Shown: piece after piece, positions 47,811 through 59,829 of the stretch
How the letters are laid out: each line of letters starts with the position of its first letter
How positions within the stretch are numbered: the first letter of the stretch is position 1
DNA from: Zygnema cylindricum
Lineage: Eukaryota; Streptophyta; Zygnematophyceae; Zygnematales; Zygnemataceae
Reading direction: 5' to 3'
DNA: 63,298 nucleotides
Assembly (NCBI GenBank): GCA_037447655.1
Contig: JBBHKE010001036.1
Location: 112,436-175,733 of the forward strand
Translations under genes and position numbers: made by a program
Notes under the pieces: generated by a model
Database searches by the model: none
What the model saw: only the letters and a program-made list of their open reading frames with translations
Told to the model about the DNA's origin: nothing

Positions 47811-50800
47811 TTACAAAAGATGGTCATCTTTCCCTTCTACTTTTCCGAATTTTAGAGTGGAACCGACCGAATTATCTCCTGACAAAGCACTTAGAGAAAC
47901 CGAACGAGACATACAAGATCCCGGAGTCGAAGCTTGAGAAACAGACAAAAACGTATCTGATACAGAAGAAAAATGGTCCAGATTTATTTCCATTTTCTGG
48001 GATTTCCCTGTACCCAAATTGTGGATTTCTTTCAGTTCCATATTTTTCTCACCAGACTCTCGGTCTTCTCCTGCCCCTCCTCCTCCTCCTTCTCTTCCTC
48101 CTCCCTCTCTTCCTCCCCCTTCTCTTCCTCCTCCGTAAAACGTCGAGTGTTGTCCTTCTAAAATACTATCTTCGATTGGACTTTCGTATTTTCCCACCGA
48201 TTTTTTTTCCGTGAGTTCATCGAGGAAAGCTCCATAACAGTGAGTTCCCAGCCCTTCATAAACCTCCGTATTAGATTGTCCTTCTCCTCCTGCTCCTCCC
48301 TCTTCTCCTCCTCCTCTTCCTCCTCCTCCCTCCTTTCCTCCTCCTCCCACTCCTCCTCCTCCTACTCCTCCCTCACAAGTTTGCAAAGGACAAGAAAAAT
48401 CTCCAATTGAAAAATCCCCAATTCTTAACTGCTCTTCCGTTTCCATTAAAAACGAGTCCAGAAGATCTTCTCCTCCTCCTCCTCCCAAAGAAGAGGGAAA
48501 TTTAAAAAATGGAAGAGGACTACTAGGAGAGAAATCGGTTAATGGGAAAGAGCCTTCCGATACTTCCAAACTGTCAAGCCTACGTGGCAAAATCTCATTG
48601 GTCGGAAAATCAATTTTATGAGATACGGAGGAAGGGTCGGCCAATAGGAACTCAGGATGAGAATTGGGAACATTAAAAATCACAGAATTCGAAGTTTTTG
48701 GAGTAGTAGGAGACCCATTTTCCGATAACTCGAAATGGTTTACGAGTTTTTCAACGGGAGAGGGAGAGGGGGAAGGAGAGGGAGAGGGAGACAAAGGATC
48801 CGAAATGCTCACCATTGTTCTATCTCTATGCCTGTCTCCGTGAATAAACGGTCCTTTGCATTTTAAGGAATTCGATGAAGTTATGGGAATACTGACAGCT
48901 TGGGGTAACATATAACAAGTCATATTTTGTTGGGAAGAAAGACAACTAACGGAGGGTTGAGAAATAGTCGTATATTCAGAATATGTTGTACCCCCATCTT
49001 TAGGAGAGGTTCTTCTCGTTTTTACCGCACTCTCTCCTCCCCTTTCTCCGGTTTCTAAAACACCATTATTTCCTTGAACTCCCCCATAATCTTTTTTGAA
49101 TCTAAGAGATCCGGAGGTCGAACTATCGCCGGAAACGAAAGTAGATTTCGGAGAAACGGAAACTGAAACTGAGTTTCCGTACGGAAAAAGCTCTTTCGGA
49201 GCAATTCCTTGATCTCTCGTCCTTTTCAATCTTTGAATCGTACTTCCAACTCTCCCCGAGTTTTGTCCTCTAATTTTTTGAGCGATATTATTGGCCGAAG
49301 AACATCCGGCCATTTGTCCTCCTCCTCCTCCTCCTCCTCTACCTCCTCCGCCGGAAAACTGCCCCGTCACAACAGAAACCGAAAAACTTTGACTGCTGTT
49401 ACATATGTTTTGTACCGTTGGAGCAATCAAATGTCCTAAGCTATCTTCTCTTCCTCCGTCGAAATTTTCCCACGACCGAGAAATTTCCAACATTGGACTT
49501 TTCGGGTTCTCAAAATTCCTTGGGTCCGTGAAGGTTTTTGTGTTTGTAATGTTTTTTGGGTCCGTAAAACTTTGGGGGTTTCCGTATTCGATTTGCGATC
49601 TCGAATTTTGAGTCGGTGAAACATTTGGTACTGAATTCCGGTACAGAGAGAAAGAATTTTGGTACGAATTTTCCAAATTAGGGGGAGGAGATGAAAATTG
49701 TGAAGGATATGGACTATCACTTGTGGAATTTGATGAAGGGGAGGCCAAAAAAGAAGTGTTTTTTGTAGGAGAGGCCAAAAATGAAGTATTTTTTGAAGGA
49801 TAGGCAATAAATGAAGTATTCTTTAAAGAAGGAGAGGCAGAAAATGAGTTATTTTCTGAATTCCGAGAGGAATTTCGAATAGCCGGGGTATCGGGAATCG
49901 TTGAATACAAAGGGAGACCGGCTCGAAGTCGCCTTTTAATCCTCGTATTCCAAAAATTCTTGATTTCGTTGTCTGTACGGCCAGGGAGCTGCAAAAAAAA
50001 ACAAGTACAAAAAAAAAGAAATAAATTATAACAATCATAACAATAGTAACGACAACATCAACAATAACAACAATAATAAGAATAACAACAACAACAAGTA
50101 TAACAACAATCGCAACAGTGACAACAATAACAACCAGAATAACAAGAATAACGTTACTAACAACAACAATAACAACATGATCAATAATACTAACAATAGC
50201 ATCAATAACAATTATGACAACAGCAACAATAGTAACAATAGCAACAACAGAATCAGCAATAACAAAAATAATAACAATAACAACAACAACAATTACAACA
50301 AGAACAATAACAAAATTAACAATAACAAAACAACAGCACAACAATAACAACTACAACAACAACAACAACAGTAATAACAATAATAACAATAACAACGATG
50401 ACAATCACAACAAGAACAAAAAAAACAATAATAATAACAATAACAACAACAATTAACAACGACAATTATAATAACAATAGCATCAATAACCATTACAACA
50501 ACAATATATTAACAACAAAATTAACAAAAACAATTATAATAACAACATCAGTAACAATAATAACAACAATTAAAAAAGTAATGGTAGTCTGTGCTCTCAA
50601 TTTTAACTTTAACAAATGACAACAAAACAAACCAACAACCCCAAAAAACCCCAAAAAATAAATATATAGATCAGAACATCAACACCAAAAAAAACCCCAA
50701 AAAAATAAAAAAAAACCCCAAAGAATTAAAAAAAAACCCCCAAAAAATCCCCAGAAGATCCCAAAAAACAAAAAAGAAAAAGCCTACTTGAGCTGCCATT

Positions 50801-50979
50801 CTGGCCCACTTGTTGCCCAGCTGAGCATGCATATGGGCGATTAGGGCCTCCTCATGGGGCGTAAAGGCGCCTCTTCGGAGGTCCGGGCGAAGGTGATTGG
50901 CCCACCGAAGTCGACAGCTTTTCCCACAACGCCGAAGTCCGGTATTTCGACGAACCAGGTTCCAGCTTCCCTCACCGTG
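47811..50979 (-). CDS. GAMYB-type R2R3-MYB transcription factor (first coding exon not found)
   Basis: Two exons are clear: 50979-50788 (64 codons) and 49988-47811 (725 codons plus stop), joined in phase 0. The first gives the second half of R2 and most of R3: HGEGSWN, CGKSCRLRWANHLRP and GAFTPHEEALI, with Phe in place of the first R3 Trp, as in GAMYB proteins. The second completes R3 with LPGRTDNEIKNFWNTRIKRR and the GAMYB signature RAGLPLYS. The rest is a long Ser/Pro/Gly-rich region with poly-Gly and poly-Glu-like stretches, probably for activation. GAMYBs are nuclear factors of gibberellin response and spore or pollen development. A first exon ending just before HGEG is expected from the family, but I found none between 50980 and 52830. 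I saw no miR159-like site. Confidence 0.85.
50005..50575 (-). repeat. AAC/AAT trinucleotide array filling the MYB intron
   Basis: About 570 of the 799 intron bases are imperfect AACAAC/AATAAC units (GTT/ATT-rich in the sense strand). This explains the long open frames on both strands here, which are not genes. Confidence 0.9.
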
Positions 50980-52837
50980 CTGCCCGAGAAAAAAAAAAAA
51001 AAAAACGAGAGTTATAAAACCAAGAAAATAAACGAAATAAGATAGCAAATAGCAAATCATTCAAGCGACATCAACTTTTACAACAAAGTGAAGCAATGTC
51101 AAAAGAAAACAAGGATTTTATTTTAATTTTATCATATACTGTATTTAATGTTTGAATTCTACTTTTTGTTTTGAACTCACCAAAATCGCAAGCGAAAATT
51201 TCTCCTCAAAAGAAAAACTAAATAAAATTTGCCAGACTTTTTTGACCTTAAGAAGTTTTTGAAAGATTTTATAACTTCAAAAAGGATACAAAGAAGATTT
51301 CAATTTTTTGTTAAGCTAAGATGAACCATGAAGAAAAAAAAGAAATGTGTGCTTATAAAAAACAAGAATCTCGTCACAATTTCTTGAACTTAAATATTTT
51401 ACAGAGTTTACAAAATCACACTCTAAAAAATTTATTCCAAAAACTTATTCCAAGATTTTATTTGCAAGACTGTAATTAATTTATTTTTTGTATTTTGTTT
51501 TATTTTATTTTATTTTATAATTATTACTGCAATACAATCTTCCAAAATTTTATGGGAAATTCGGTAGTAACAAATCAATGCTAGGAAGATTCAACCATTC
51601 ATTGTTTTACTTTTTCCGGTTTTTTATTTTGTTTTGAAGATAAAAATGGACCAATATGTGCCATTTTTTTTTTTGACAGTTAAAACAATTTTCGTACTGT
51701 TCGTACAGAATAATTTCGTGCATTTCACCACGTATTTTAACTTTAAATCTGCAAGTTGAACGAGTTCACATGTGTATTTAAAACTGAGAAACAATTTTCC
51801 GTTAAAATTTTCAGCTCATGCCCATTTTAATCTGTTTCTATTTCCTTTAGAAGCAAACAATTTAGAAATAAATAATCGTTTTAAATCGCCAAGTTGATCG
51901 AACGAATTCGAATTTTGAAAATTTCGAAGAAGGTTCCAGAGTCCCAAAACACGGGAGCTACTGACAGGACAGTACGAACGATAGTGTACGGAATATGTAC
52001 GATAAATATCTGTACGGACACCCCTGTACGAAAAATGTACGGGAAAATGTGTGGACAGGTTTCAAATTTGCTTGCAAGGAGTCAAAGATAGCGACATGCA
52101 TTTTGTCGTTTAGTGCTGGTTGTATGAGACATTTTTTTATTTTTTTATCGTTTGGTTTAAAAACCTTTCGTTTTTTAGCTTTCGTTTTATTTTCGTTTGA
52201 ATTTTCGTTGAATTTCGTGCGAGATAAGAATTACAAAATCAAAATCGAAGTAAAAATCCTCCAATCTCCTTCCATTTTTTTTTTTCGTATAAAAATTTTT
52301 GAGTTTCCCGCGCATTTTCGCGTCACTTTCTGCCGGCTAATTTGAAAATGCCTTCCATTCGCCGGCTAATTCCTCTCTTCCCATTGGTCCAAAAGTCAAA
52401 CGTCGCCTGGCGCGCATTTCACCGCGCGCCGTCTTTCATTTTCTTATTTTTGGATTTTCGGTTCTGCCCGAACGAACCAGCGTGGCCATTCACGTCCTTA
52501 TCTGACACGTGTGAATGAACATTTCATTTCTAGGTCGATTATTTTCCATTTTTTAGGCCAAAACATCGAAGGAGGAGGTCATTTTCCTTCCCATCTCTTT
52601 CATCGAACTGACCGCAATAGCATTTTCTCGATCCGTACATAAAAAAAAAATAACACACACACGCACGGAAAAAAAACCCACAAGAAAAAAAAAATCCTCT
52701 TCAAACTAAAAAAAAAAAAAACAAAAAAAAACAAAAAAACAAGAAAAACCAAAATATATATTTTAAGGGGCAGAAAAAACAAAGAGAGAGCAAGAAAAAG
52801 GGAGTGAGAGAGAGAGAGAGAGAGTTAGAGAGATTAC
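50980..52837. other. Between the MYB exons and the coiled-coil gene; no gene assigned
   Basis: 51060-52330 is AT-rich without coding signal. 52340-52620 is less AT-rich, has GGCGCGC blocks and ACACGTGT (52505-52512), and could be a promoter, for example of the MYB gene. I searched the minus strand for the R2 start (W-T/S-x-x-ED pattern) and did not find it. Confidence 0.45.
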
Positions 52838-55004
52838 CTTAGCTTCAATTCGTGCAAGTTTCTCCGTCGCAATTTTCTTCTCACTTTCAACGGTCTCCAG
52901 CTGTTTAAAAAACAAAAACAAAGGAGGAAAAAGAAATCAGAACAAAACAACTACAACCAACGGTGAAAAATGTGACAAAGAAACTATTTTCACATACAAA
53001 TATAGAGAGAGTGTCAAGGGGAGAGAAAGAAAGAAAGAGAGAGAGAGAGAGGGAGAGAGAGAGAGAAAGAGAGGGAGAGAGAGAGAAAAAGAAGAGAGGG
53101 AATGAAAGAGAGGAAGGGATAAAAAGAGAAAGACAAGGAGAGGTAACAAGGAGAGAGAGAAACAGAGCAAGAGAGAGAGAGCGAGCAAGAGAGAAGGAGA
53201 GAGAGAGAGAGACATTACCTGAAGTTCAGTTCGAACAAGTTTATCCGTCGCAATTTTCTTCTCATTTTTTAGGGTCTCCAACTGTTTAAAAAAAAGGGGA
53301 AAAAATAATTCAGAACAAAATAAAATTGATACCAATAACATAAAAAGAAGACAAAAGAGAGAAAAATGTTGTGAATAACAACAAAACACTTAATAAAAAC
53401 AAAGTATGACAAAAGTTGAAAACAATAAAAAAATTAACAATCAACAACAGAAAAAGGTTAAAAAATAAAAATAAAAACAGCCTAACAAAAAGAAACAAGA
53501 AAAAGCAATACACTTTACACAATCGACGGCTTAACAGAATTGAAAAACGAGACAACGAATCTATTATCACATACATAAATAGAGAGAGAGGGGCAGAGAA
53601 AGAAAGAGAGACAGAGGGAGGAGTGAGAGAGAGAGAGAAAGAGAAAAGAGAGAGAGAGAGAGAGAAAAAAAAAGAGTAGTCTTACCTGAGCTTGAAGCTG
53701 GGCATAGGCCTTGTTTCCACTTTCGTTGCACTCCAACAAACGCTGAATCTCCCTCAGAGCCTCCTCCCACTGCCCCGAAAAGAAAAGAAAAATTAAGGGG
53801 AAGAAAAAATGGAATGGGGGAAAGAAAAGAAAAATTAAGGGGAAGAGAAAATGGAATGGAGGAGTCAGTTGTCATGCAGGTCACAAGAATCACTCTCCCT
53901 CTCTCTCTCTCCCTCGCTCTCATTTCCGTCTCATTCAACTTCTCTATTAAAGTTTGCATCACCTCTCGGTTATGCACCTGCCCCTCTCTGTATTGTCCTC
54001 TGTCCATCTCCCTCTCCCTCTCACTTGCTTTTCCCCTTTTTCAATCCCTCCCAATCTCCGTTTTCACTTCCCTCTCGGTTTTCCACTCGCTCTCTCCCTC
54101 TCCCTCTCCTTCTCGGATTTCATCCCTCTCTCTTTCAGTTTTCCCCTCTCTCCCTCTCCCTCTATCTTCGTCTTTGACTCCTTAACTCCCTCTCCGTCTC
54201 CCTCTCTCTTTCATTTTTCTTCTAGCCCTCTTCCTCTCCCTGTCCACTTTCCCCTTGCCTCTCCCTCTAACACTCTCTCTCAGAATTCCCTTCCTCGGCT
54301 TTCCCTCTCCCTCTTCCTCTCAGTTTCCCCACTCTCCCTCTCCCCATATCCCTCTCATATGCACACTAATTGTAGGGCCCACCTTTTTGTCGTTTTCTCC
54401 TTGAGAAGGCGCCGCTGTCGCGGTTCCCGAGGAGGGAACGTTGAGGGGGGGCGAGGGAGAGAATGTGGGGGAGGAGAAGGAGAAGGAGGAGGGGCAGCTG
54501 GAGGAAGAGGAGGGAAATTGAAAACCCGAGGAGGAGGAGGAGGAGGAAGAGGAGGAGGAGGAGGAGGAGGAGAAGAGAGGACAGGAGGAAGAGGAGGGAA
54601 ATGAAAAGCCCGAGGAGGAGGTGGAGGGAAAGGAGGGAAATGTAAAACCCGAGGAGGAGGTGGAGGAGGAGGTGGAGGAGGAGGAGGGAGAGGAGGAAAA
54701 GAGAGGGCTGGATGAAGAGGAAGGAAATTGAAAACCCAAGGAGGGGGTGGAGGGAGAGGAGGAGAAGAGAGGGCTAGAGGAGGCGGAGGGAAATGGAAAA
54801 CTGAAAAAGGGGGTGGAGGGAGAGGAGGAGAAGAGAGGGCTGGAGGAGGAAGAGGAGGAGGAGGGAGAGGAGAGGGAGGAGGAGGGGGAGGAGGAGGGGA
54901 AGGGGAAGGAGGAGCGGGAGGGGGAGGGAAAGAGGGAGGGAGGGAGGGGCCGGAGAAGCGGACATGGTGGAGGTACGGAGGTGCGAAGGTACGAAGGATC
55001 CCAT
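52838..55004 (-). pseudogene. Left copy of an FG-like/coiled-coil protein gene, exon 1 frame broken
   Basis: Five exons on the minus strand have good splice sites and phase-0 joins: 55004-54383, 53977-53894 (28 codons), 53769-53686 (28), 53281-53219 (21) and 52900-52838 (21). The small exons are multiples of seven residues and read as coiled coil (REVMQTLIEKLNETEM, EALREIQRLLECNES, LETLKNEKKIATDKL, LETVESEKKIATEKL); the last two are near-duplicates. Exon 1 encodes GFxFPSSS and LFSSS repeats ending in PSQGENDKK. Compared with the right copy, the left lacks one base in a T run just after the MSA codons (near 54950), so its ATG frame stops at 54774. The 3' end was not found. FG-like repeats plus coiled coil resemble some nucleoporins, but I do not assign a family. 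The base could also be a sequencing error. Confidence 0.6.
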
Positions 55005-55121
55005 GGCGATAGTGGGGAAGGAGGAAGCTGGAGGGAGGGGGAGAGAGAGAGAGAGAGAGAGAGAGGAGTGATCCGGGGTACAACCGAGTACGAAGTGAGA
55101 AGTGGAGTGGACAGTTTCACT

Positions 55122-55311
55122 CTTTATACTTTTTGTCCAATCGGAGGCCTTCGGCGGGAAAACGCTTTTTCCCATTTTGCTTTTGCTGATTTGAATTTCA
55201 AATTCTCTTTTTCTTTTTTGTTTTTGTTAAATATTAATTTAAAACCTCTTTTTCGTTTTTCCTCTTGATATTTTCAAATTTCCCCGATGCCCTCGTTTGC
55301 CATTTGGCGCG
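55122..55311 (-). promoter_or_regulatory. Promoter of the left copy: TATA box and two E2F-like sites
   Basis: Minus strand: TATAAAG at 55128-55122, TTTTCCCGCC at 55162-55153 and TTTGGCGCG at 55303-55311 (read on the plus strand). TTTCCCGCC and TTTGGCGC fit the E2F/DP consensus, which drives S-phase genes. All three elements have counterparts at matching places in the right arm. Confidence 0.55.
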
Positions 55312-56301
55312 CTGATCCTCGGAGAAGTCGCCGCCGGACTACAAAAAAGTCGGTGGTCCCCCGCTATCTTTTTCGTTTTGGCTCTATTCGCCGGTTTTGA
55401 AAAAAAAGATCGAGTGGTCCCACGTCGTCTTTTTCGCTTTGGCTGTCTGTGCGACGATTGTGACACGTAGGATGCCACGTGGTGTATAGTGTCCTCTTTG
55501 TAAATCCTAAAATACTTCAATGTGATTGGGTGACGGTGCCTGCCGGCGTAATCATGCGTGCCAATGGCAAGCATTAAATGCTGCTCCAACTATGTGTACG
55601 GTTTGTAGATCGTTTACTTCTTTGCTCGTGCGATCTAAACGTACGGACAGCTGCAAATTCTGTCGCTAACCTATTTTGTCTGATAGGCGCTGTGTTTAGC
55701 GACTCCGAACAAAATAGATTACATGCTGCACGCTTTTGCTGTGTGTTCACACGTGTAGCGACGTCTTGTTATCGCTCTGACATTTTTGGCCATTTTATGC
55801 TTTAGCGTGATGTGACCGACGTCAAATCAAAAAGATCACGCATAAGAGAGTGCACACGTTTCATTTGTGGGAGACACGTGGCGGAAAATCCTTGAAAATG
55901 GAGATTCACATTTTTTACAAACTTGAAGCAACAAATCGTAGCAATTCCTTCGTCTACACGAAATCGACGTTCCCATTGGACTCTCGGCTTGGGAAGGAAA
56001 TATCTGTTATCACTTTTGCAGGAGAGCCGTACGGTTGTCAAACTACCACTTTGTCGACAAGATTGATGGTAGCGTACGGTCCAGCGTACGGCAACACACT
56101 CCAGAGTCGAGGGACGCGCCTTGAGTCCCCGTGCGCATGCGCGATTCGGATTTAAATACCTTTGGTTTAATTGATGACGATTCACGGTGTTCCTTAAAAG
56201 CCGGCAAACACAAAATGGTAATCGCTATACGGACGTCGTAAATGCTCGGTGGACACCCAAGAATGAAAAATTGAAAACTGGTATAGTGGTATGAAAATGT
56301 A

Positions 56302-56836
56302 CACCGTGAATCGGGCTATCAGCCGTTAAGAAATAGTTATTGCAAAAAAAAAACTTTAGTGTTATTAATTATATTTCGGGTTCAAGGCCCATCGCCAAAA
56401 ATAACTTTAGTCTAATTTATTCGCTAACGCTAATTTGGGTACACTTTTTCTATATTGTAGTCGGCATAACGTGTGTTCACATATCCGACGTTTGAACTTG
56501 TGAGAACAGGTTTGCGTGATTTTTTTCGTCTTTATCACTATGAATCAAATTTGAGTGCACTTTTCAGTGGCAACGCACTAAATTTCACGAGTCTACGCCT
56601 TTATCTAACACTTCTCTGTACGTCTGTACCAAACAATGAGCAATTTTAGTAGGGACAACACACGTTTTCTACACTGCACTATTTTAAACTGTCCAATTTA
56701 GTGTTAATCGCACTAATTGAGCAGTACCTATATTAACGTAGAAAAAAAATTAGAGTTATTAATTTTATTTTAAGTTCAAGGGTGAAAATTCGGGGCGGCG
56801 AATTAGCGTTATTAACACTAATAGCGATTCACGTTG
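56302..56836. mobile_element. TA-flanked element, 535 bp, with empty site in the other arm
   Basis: CACCGTGAATCG at the left, TAGCGATTCACGTTG at the right, TA on both sides (56300-56301, 56837-56838). The mirrored place in the right arm (TA at 61218-61219) has no element: AAAATG-TA-GTATTGTG against AAAATG-TA-[element]-TA-GTGTTGTG. This shows a 2-bp TA duplication and insertion after the arms formed. The right about 90 bases match 22430-22518. Confidence 0.9.
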
Positions 56837-57147
56837 TAGTGTTGTGTAAGAAAATCGACATGTACCTTCCATTATCGGTAGTCGATATATTATTTCGATC
56901 TATCGAAAAAAAAAATATCGGTCAATCAATATCCGATGATTGACACTTCAAGGGTTCTTAAAGTTTGATTCGCTTACATTTTTACGCATTCTTGCTCTTT
57001 CCAAATCGTGTCACAAATTTGAAACGAGTTACAAAGTATGCGAAGGGTTATGATTCTCGGCAGATGCAATTACTTGTCGAGTCACCCCGAAAGGTGGTAG
57101 TTCCTTGATTAGTCCATGCCTGTGGAGGGAAGGAGGTGTGTGGCTAC

Positions 57148-58373
57148 TAGTGTTGGGTATCGAGGACCATTTGCCGATATTCGATATGTACCGAATTTTA
57201 GGTATCCGATAATCGATATATTGAATATCGAAATATCGTGATATTTAGCCGATATATCGCCGATACATCGTATTGACGATATATCGAGGCATTTAAAAAA
57301 ATAAAAATTGAAAATTTTCACGTCTCCAAAGTCACTTGCCTTCGGACAAGGTGACTGTAAAATCTTTGCCGAAAAGAGATACGGTTTTTTCCTGAAAGTC
57401 AGCACAGTGAAGGAGATCTCTGAGGTACATTTGACGCGGTACACTTGCAAAGTACACGTACGTAATACGCAAACATTGAGGGGGGGCGAGGGAGAGAATG
57501 TGGGGGAGGAGAAGGAAAAGGAGGAGGGGCAGCTGGAGGGAGAAGAGGGAAATGAAAAACCCGAGGAGGAGGAGGGGGAGGAGGAGGAGAAGAGAGAGCT
57601 GGAGGAGGAGGAGGGAAATGAAAAACCCGAGGAGGAGGTGGAGGGAGAGGAGGGAAATGAAAAACCCGAGGGGGTGGAGGGAGAGGAGGGAAATGAAAAA
57701 CCCGAGGAGGAGGTGGAGGGAGAGGAGGGAAATGAAAAACCCGAGGAGGAGGTGGAGGGAGAGGAGGGAAATGAAAATCCCGAGGAGGTGGAGGAGGAGG
57801 AGGGAAATGGAAAACCCGAGGGGGTGGAGGGAGAGCTCTGTGCGACGATTGTGACACGTAGGATTTACATAGGAAAATGGTTGGTTCTCAAATCTTTGAT
57901 GATTTTAGAGATGTGATCGTCAACTTACAAGGAACCACTCAAATCAAAACACGTATGTAAAAACTTGTTTAAGGAAGATACGCGATGTTAATCAAGGCCT
58001 CTGTAATATTGAACGTTTGTTGTCCGTACTATTACAAAGACCTTCTCATGTAACCATACTCCAAAGAAGTAATCATATGAATAACATAATTTGTACTTTT
58101 TTGTCGGTTACATTTTGCGACGTCTACCTTTAAGTCACGGAACGAAAATCATGTCGTACAAGGCGTATCAGACAATTTGTTTTTTTTCGTTAAAATAACA
58201 TATTATATTAAAATATAAAATATTAAATTTGAAAAAATACTATATATCGCGATATATATCGCGATAATTTATGTTGGTCTCGGTACGATATATTGAAGAG
58301 TTTGCTCGATCAATATTCGATATATCGACTATCGAGATTATCGCGATATGAATTTACCCGATACCCAACACTA
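57148..58373. mobile_element. hAT-like non-autonomous element, 1226 bp, 8-bp target duplication
   Basis: Termini are TAGTGTTGGGTATCG and CGATACCCAACACTA, flanked by GTGGCTAC at 57140-57147 and 58374-58381. An 8-bp duplication and TAGTG termini are hAT hallmarks. Subterminal regions are dense in GATATATCG motifs. The mirrored empty site is GTAATTAC at 60890-60897. Inside, 57310-57472 and 57875-58065 match element B (12826-13200), and between them lies a captured gene fragment. No transposase is encoded. Confidence 0.92.
57473..57874 (-). pseudogene. Captured fragment of the FG-like gene inside the hAT-like element
   Basis: 57474-57834 matches the exon 1 repeat region (from about 54436), including GAATGTGGGGGAGGAGAAG and repeated GGAGGGAAATGAAAAACCCG units. 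57838-57874 matches upstream sequence of the same gene (GTGCGACGATTGTGACACGT near 55448-55467). The roughly 700 bases between are missing. Diagnostic bases (GTGCGACGATT, GAATGTGGG) agree with the left copy rather than the right. A long proline-rich minus-strand frame is open but has no start in context. Confidence 0.88.
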
Positions 58374-58381
58374 GTGGCTAC

Positions 58382-59335
58382 CTTAGACAAATAAAAAGCA
58401 TGTTGGAAGAAGTTTTACCTTTTACTCATACCAACTCTTTTTGTGGCTACACCTCTGTAGATTACTTTCCTAATGTTACTTAGTATTTTTTGAAATAGAT
58501 AGTACATTATTTGAGATGGGGGCGGGCATTTTCCATAAGTTTATGAAATAATGTAGCCTGAGCTTTTAACATTTGCCAAATACGTCAATATATACATGGT
58601 GTGTAAAACATTACACATAAGACCTATGGTAACCAAGTGTTTGTAGAGACGTGGAGACGTTATGGAGTTAAGGTGCCATTTTCATTTAAAAGGTTGTCGG
58701 TGAATTTTCGAAGCCGACGTATTGTTGTGTAGAATAGCACGAAAAAACGTACATCGTTGTCCGCCGATTTTTTCCCAATTAACAATAAGAAAGCCAAAGT
58801 TGTTTTCCCCCAATAACTGTTTAGTTTGACAAACTTGATTTGTAAGCTAAGGTTGACAAGGAAAGTGGTTACGATGAGTACGTTCCACATCATTGAAAAA
58901 CGCTCCTTATAACTATACGTTTTAAGATTTGACATGCGTGTTAGGAATGTCGTTGTTTACGAAAGCGAAAGCATTGTACATGATGTGTAATTTCGTAATT
59001 ATGCAGTTAGTATCTAATTTGTTTGAACATGTATTTTGAGCACATATTATGTGGATATCACATGTTACCTTTGTAAATACATTAGATTCGGTAGTAAATT
59101 AAAGTCTGCACGAAAACAGTGAATTTTGGTTAGGCTAGTGACGTCTTTTCCGTCGTTATTTGTGGGACAAAAACACTTTTCCATGTGGCGATCAACGTAA
59201 ATATAAATTTATCAGTTGGCACGTTTCCCGAGTCTTACGTATATTTCGAACCTAGAATTTACGAGATTTTCACCAATTGACGACGTAAGATAATAGTGAT
59301 TGTCTTTAAACGGGGACGAATCCACACCGCCCCCT
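58382..59335. other. Non-coding part of the left arm
   Basis: No gene. Homology to the right arm (59835-60890 inverted) is the only structure. Open frames 58660-58935 and 59259-59537 are not conserved as frames in the partner arm. Confidence 0.5.
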
Positions 59336-59829
59336 CCTCTTTACGAGCCCCTATTACCGTTTGATATTTTATACATCGAATATCAAATTCATAACGATAA
59401 TAAATTGACCGATACACAACACTTGTTATTATAACAAAACAATATCGAGTTGTCAAAGTTTTTTCAATTGTGGTATCACAATTGAAGGTTGTGGTATTTA
59501 CTTTTGGATTGCTTGCCTCAAAAATAGAATCGAACATTCTATTATATAATTAAACACATATTAGTGCTTCAAATATGTTTAACTTTCATAACGATGGGTT
59601 GTCTATAGTACTCCAATCACCAATTACTATTTATCACAGCAACCAAATACAATTTCCCCGTGTTTTATTTTTGCCCTATTTTTTTATAATAGTTTCTTTT
59701 ATTTTTTGGTGCTGTTTTTTTTTTTTTTTTTTATTTATTTAAGTTTGAACACGCAAGTTTTCTATAAATTTATAGTACGCACGATTTTCAGGGATTTTTT
59801 GGCTTATGTACGGATTTTAAAACCTTTTA
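59336..59829. other. Spacer at the centre of the inverted duplication
   Basis: About 490 AT-rich bases without a clear inverted partner. It contains a hAT-like terminus (CCGATACACAACACTT, near 59411-59426) and a poly-T run at 59717-59737. No gene is seen. Confidence 0.5.

Larger units (their letters stand above)
54265..59335. repeat. Left arm of a large imperfect inverted duplication
   Basis: Reverse-complement matches to 59830-63298 run in order along the whole arm: intron and exon 1 (54265-55004), promoter (55005-56200), TATCG-rich block (56839-57147), and non-coding DNA to about 59335. Identity is roughly 75-85% by eye, with gaps. The arm is longer than its partner by two transposons (56302-56836 and 57148-58373). 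Confidence 0.9.

Noticed and set aside
49823-50619. Val/Ile-rich and Asn/Thr-rich frames on both strands
   Set aside because: They lie over the AAC/AAT microsatellite in the MYB intron.
52540-52608. Possible further exon of the coiled-coil gene after an AG near 52609
   Set aside because: The acceptor is weak, the frame passes without a stop into unrelated sequence, and there is no heptad pattern.
54320-55120. Long proline-rich and Glu/Gly-rich frames across exon 1 of the left copy
   Set aside because: Alternative frames of a CTC/GGA repeat. The right copy, whose frame is intact from ATG to donor, identifies the GFxF/Ser-Pro frame as the real one.
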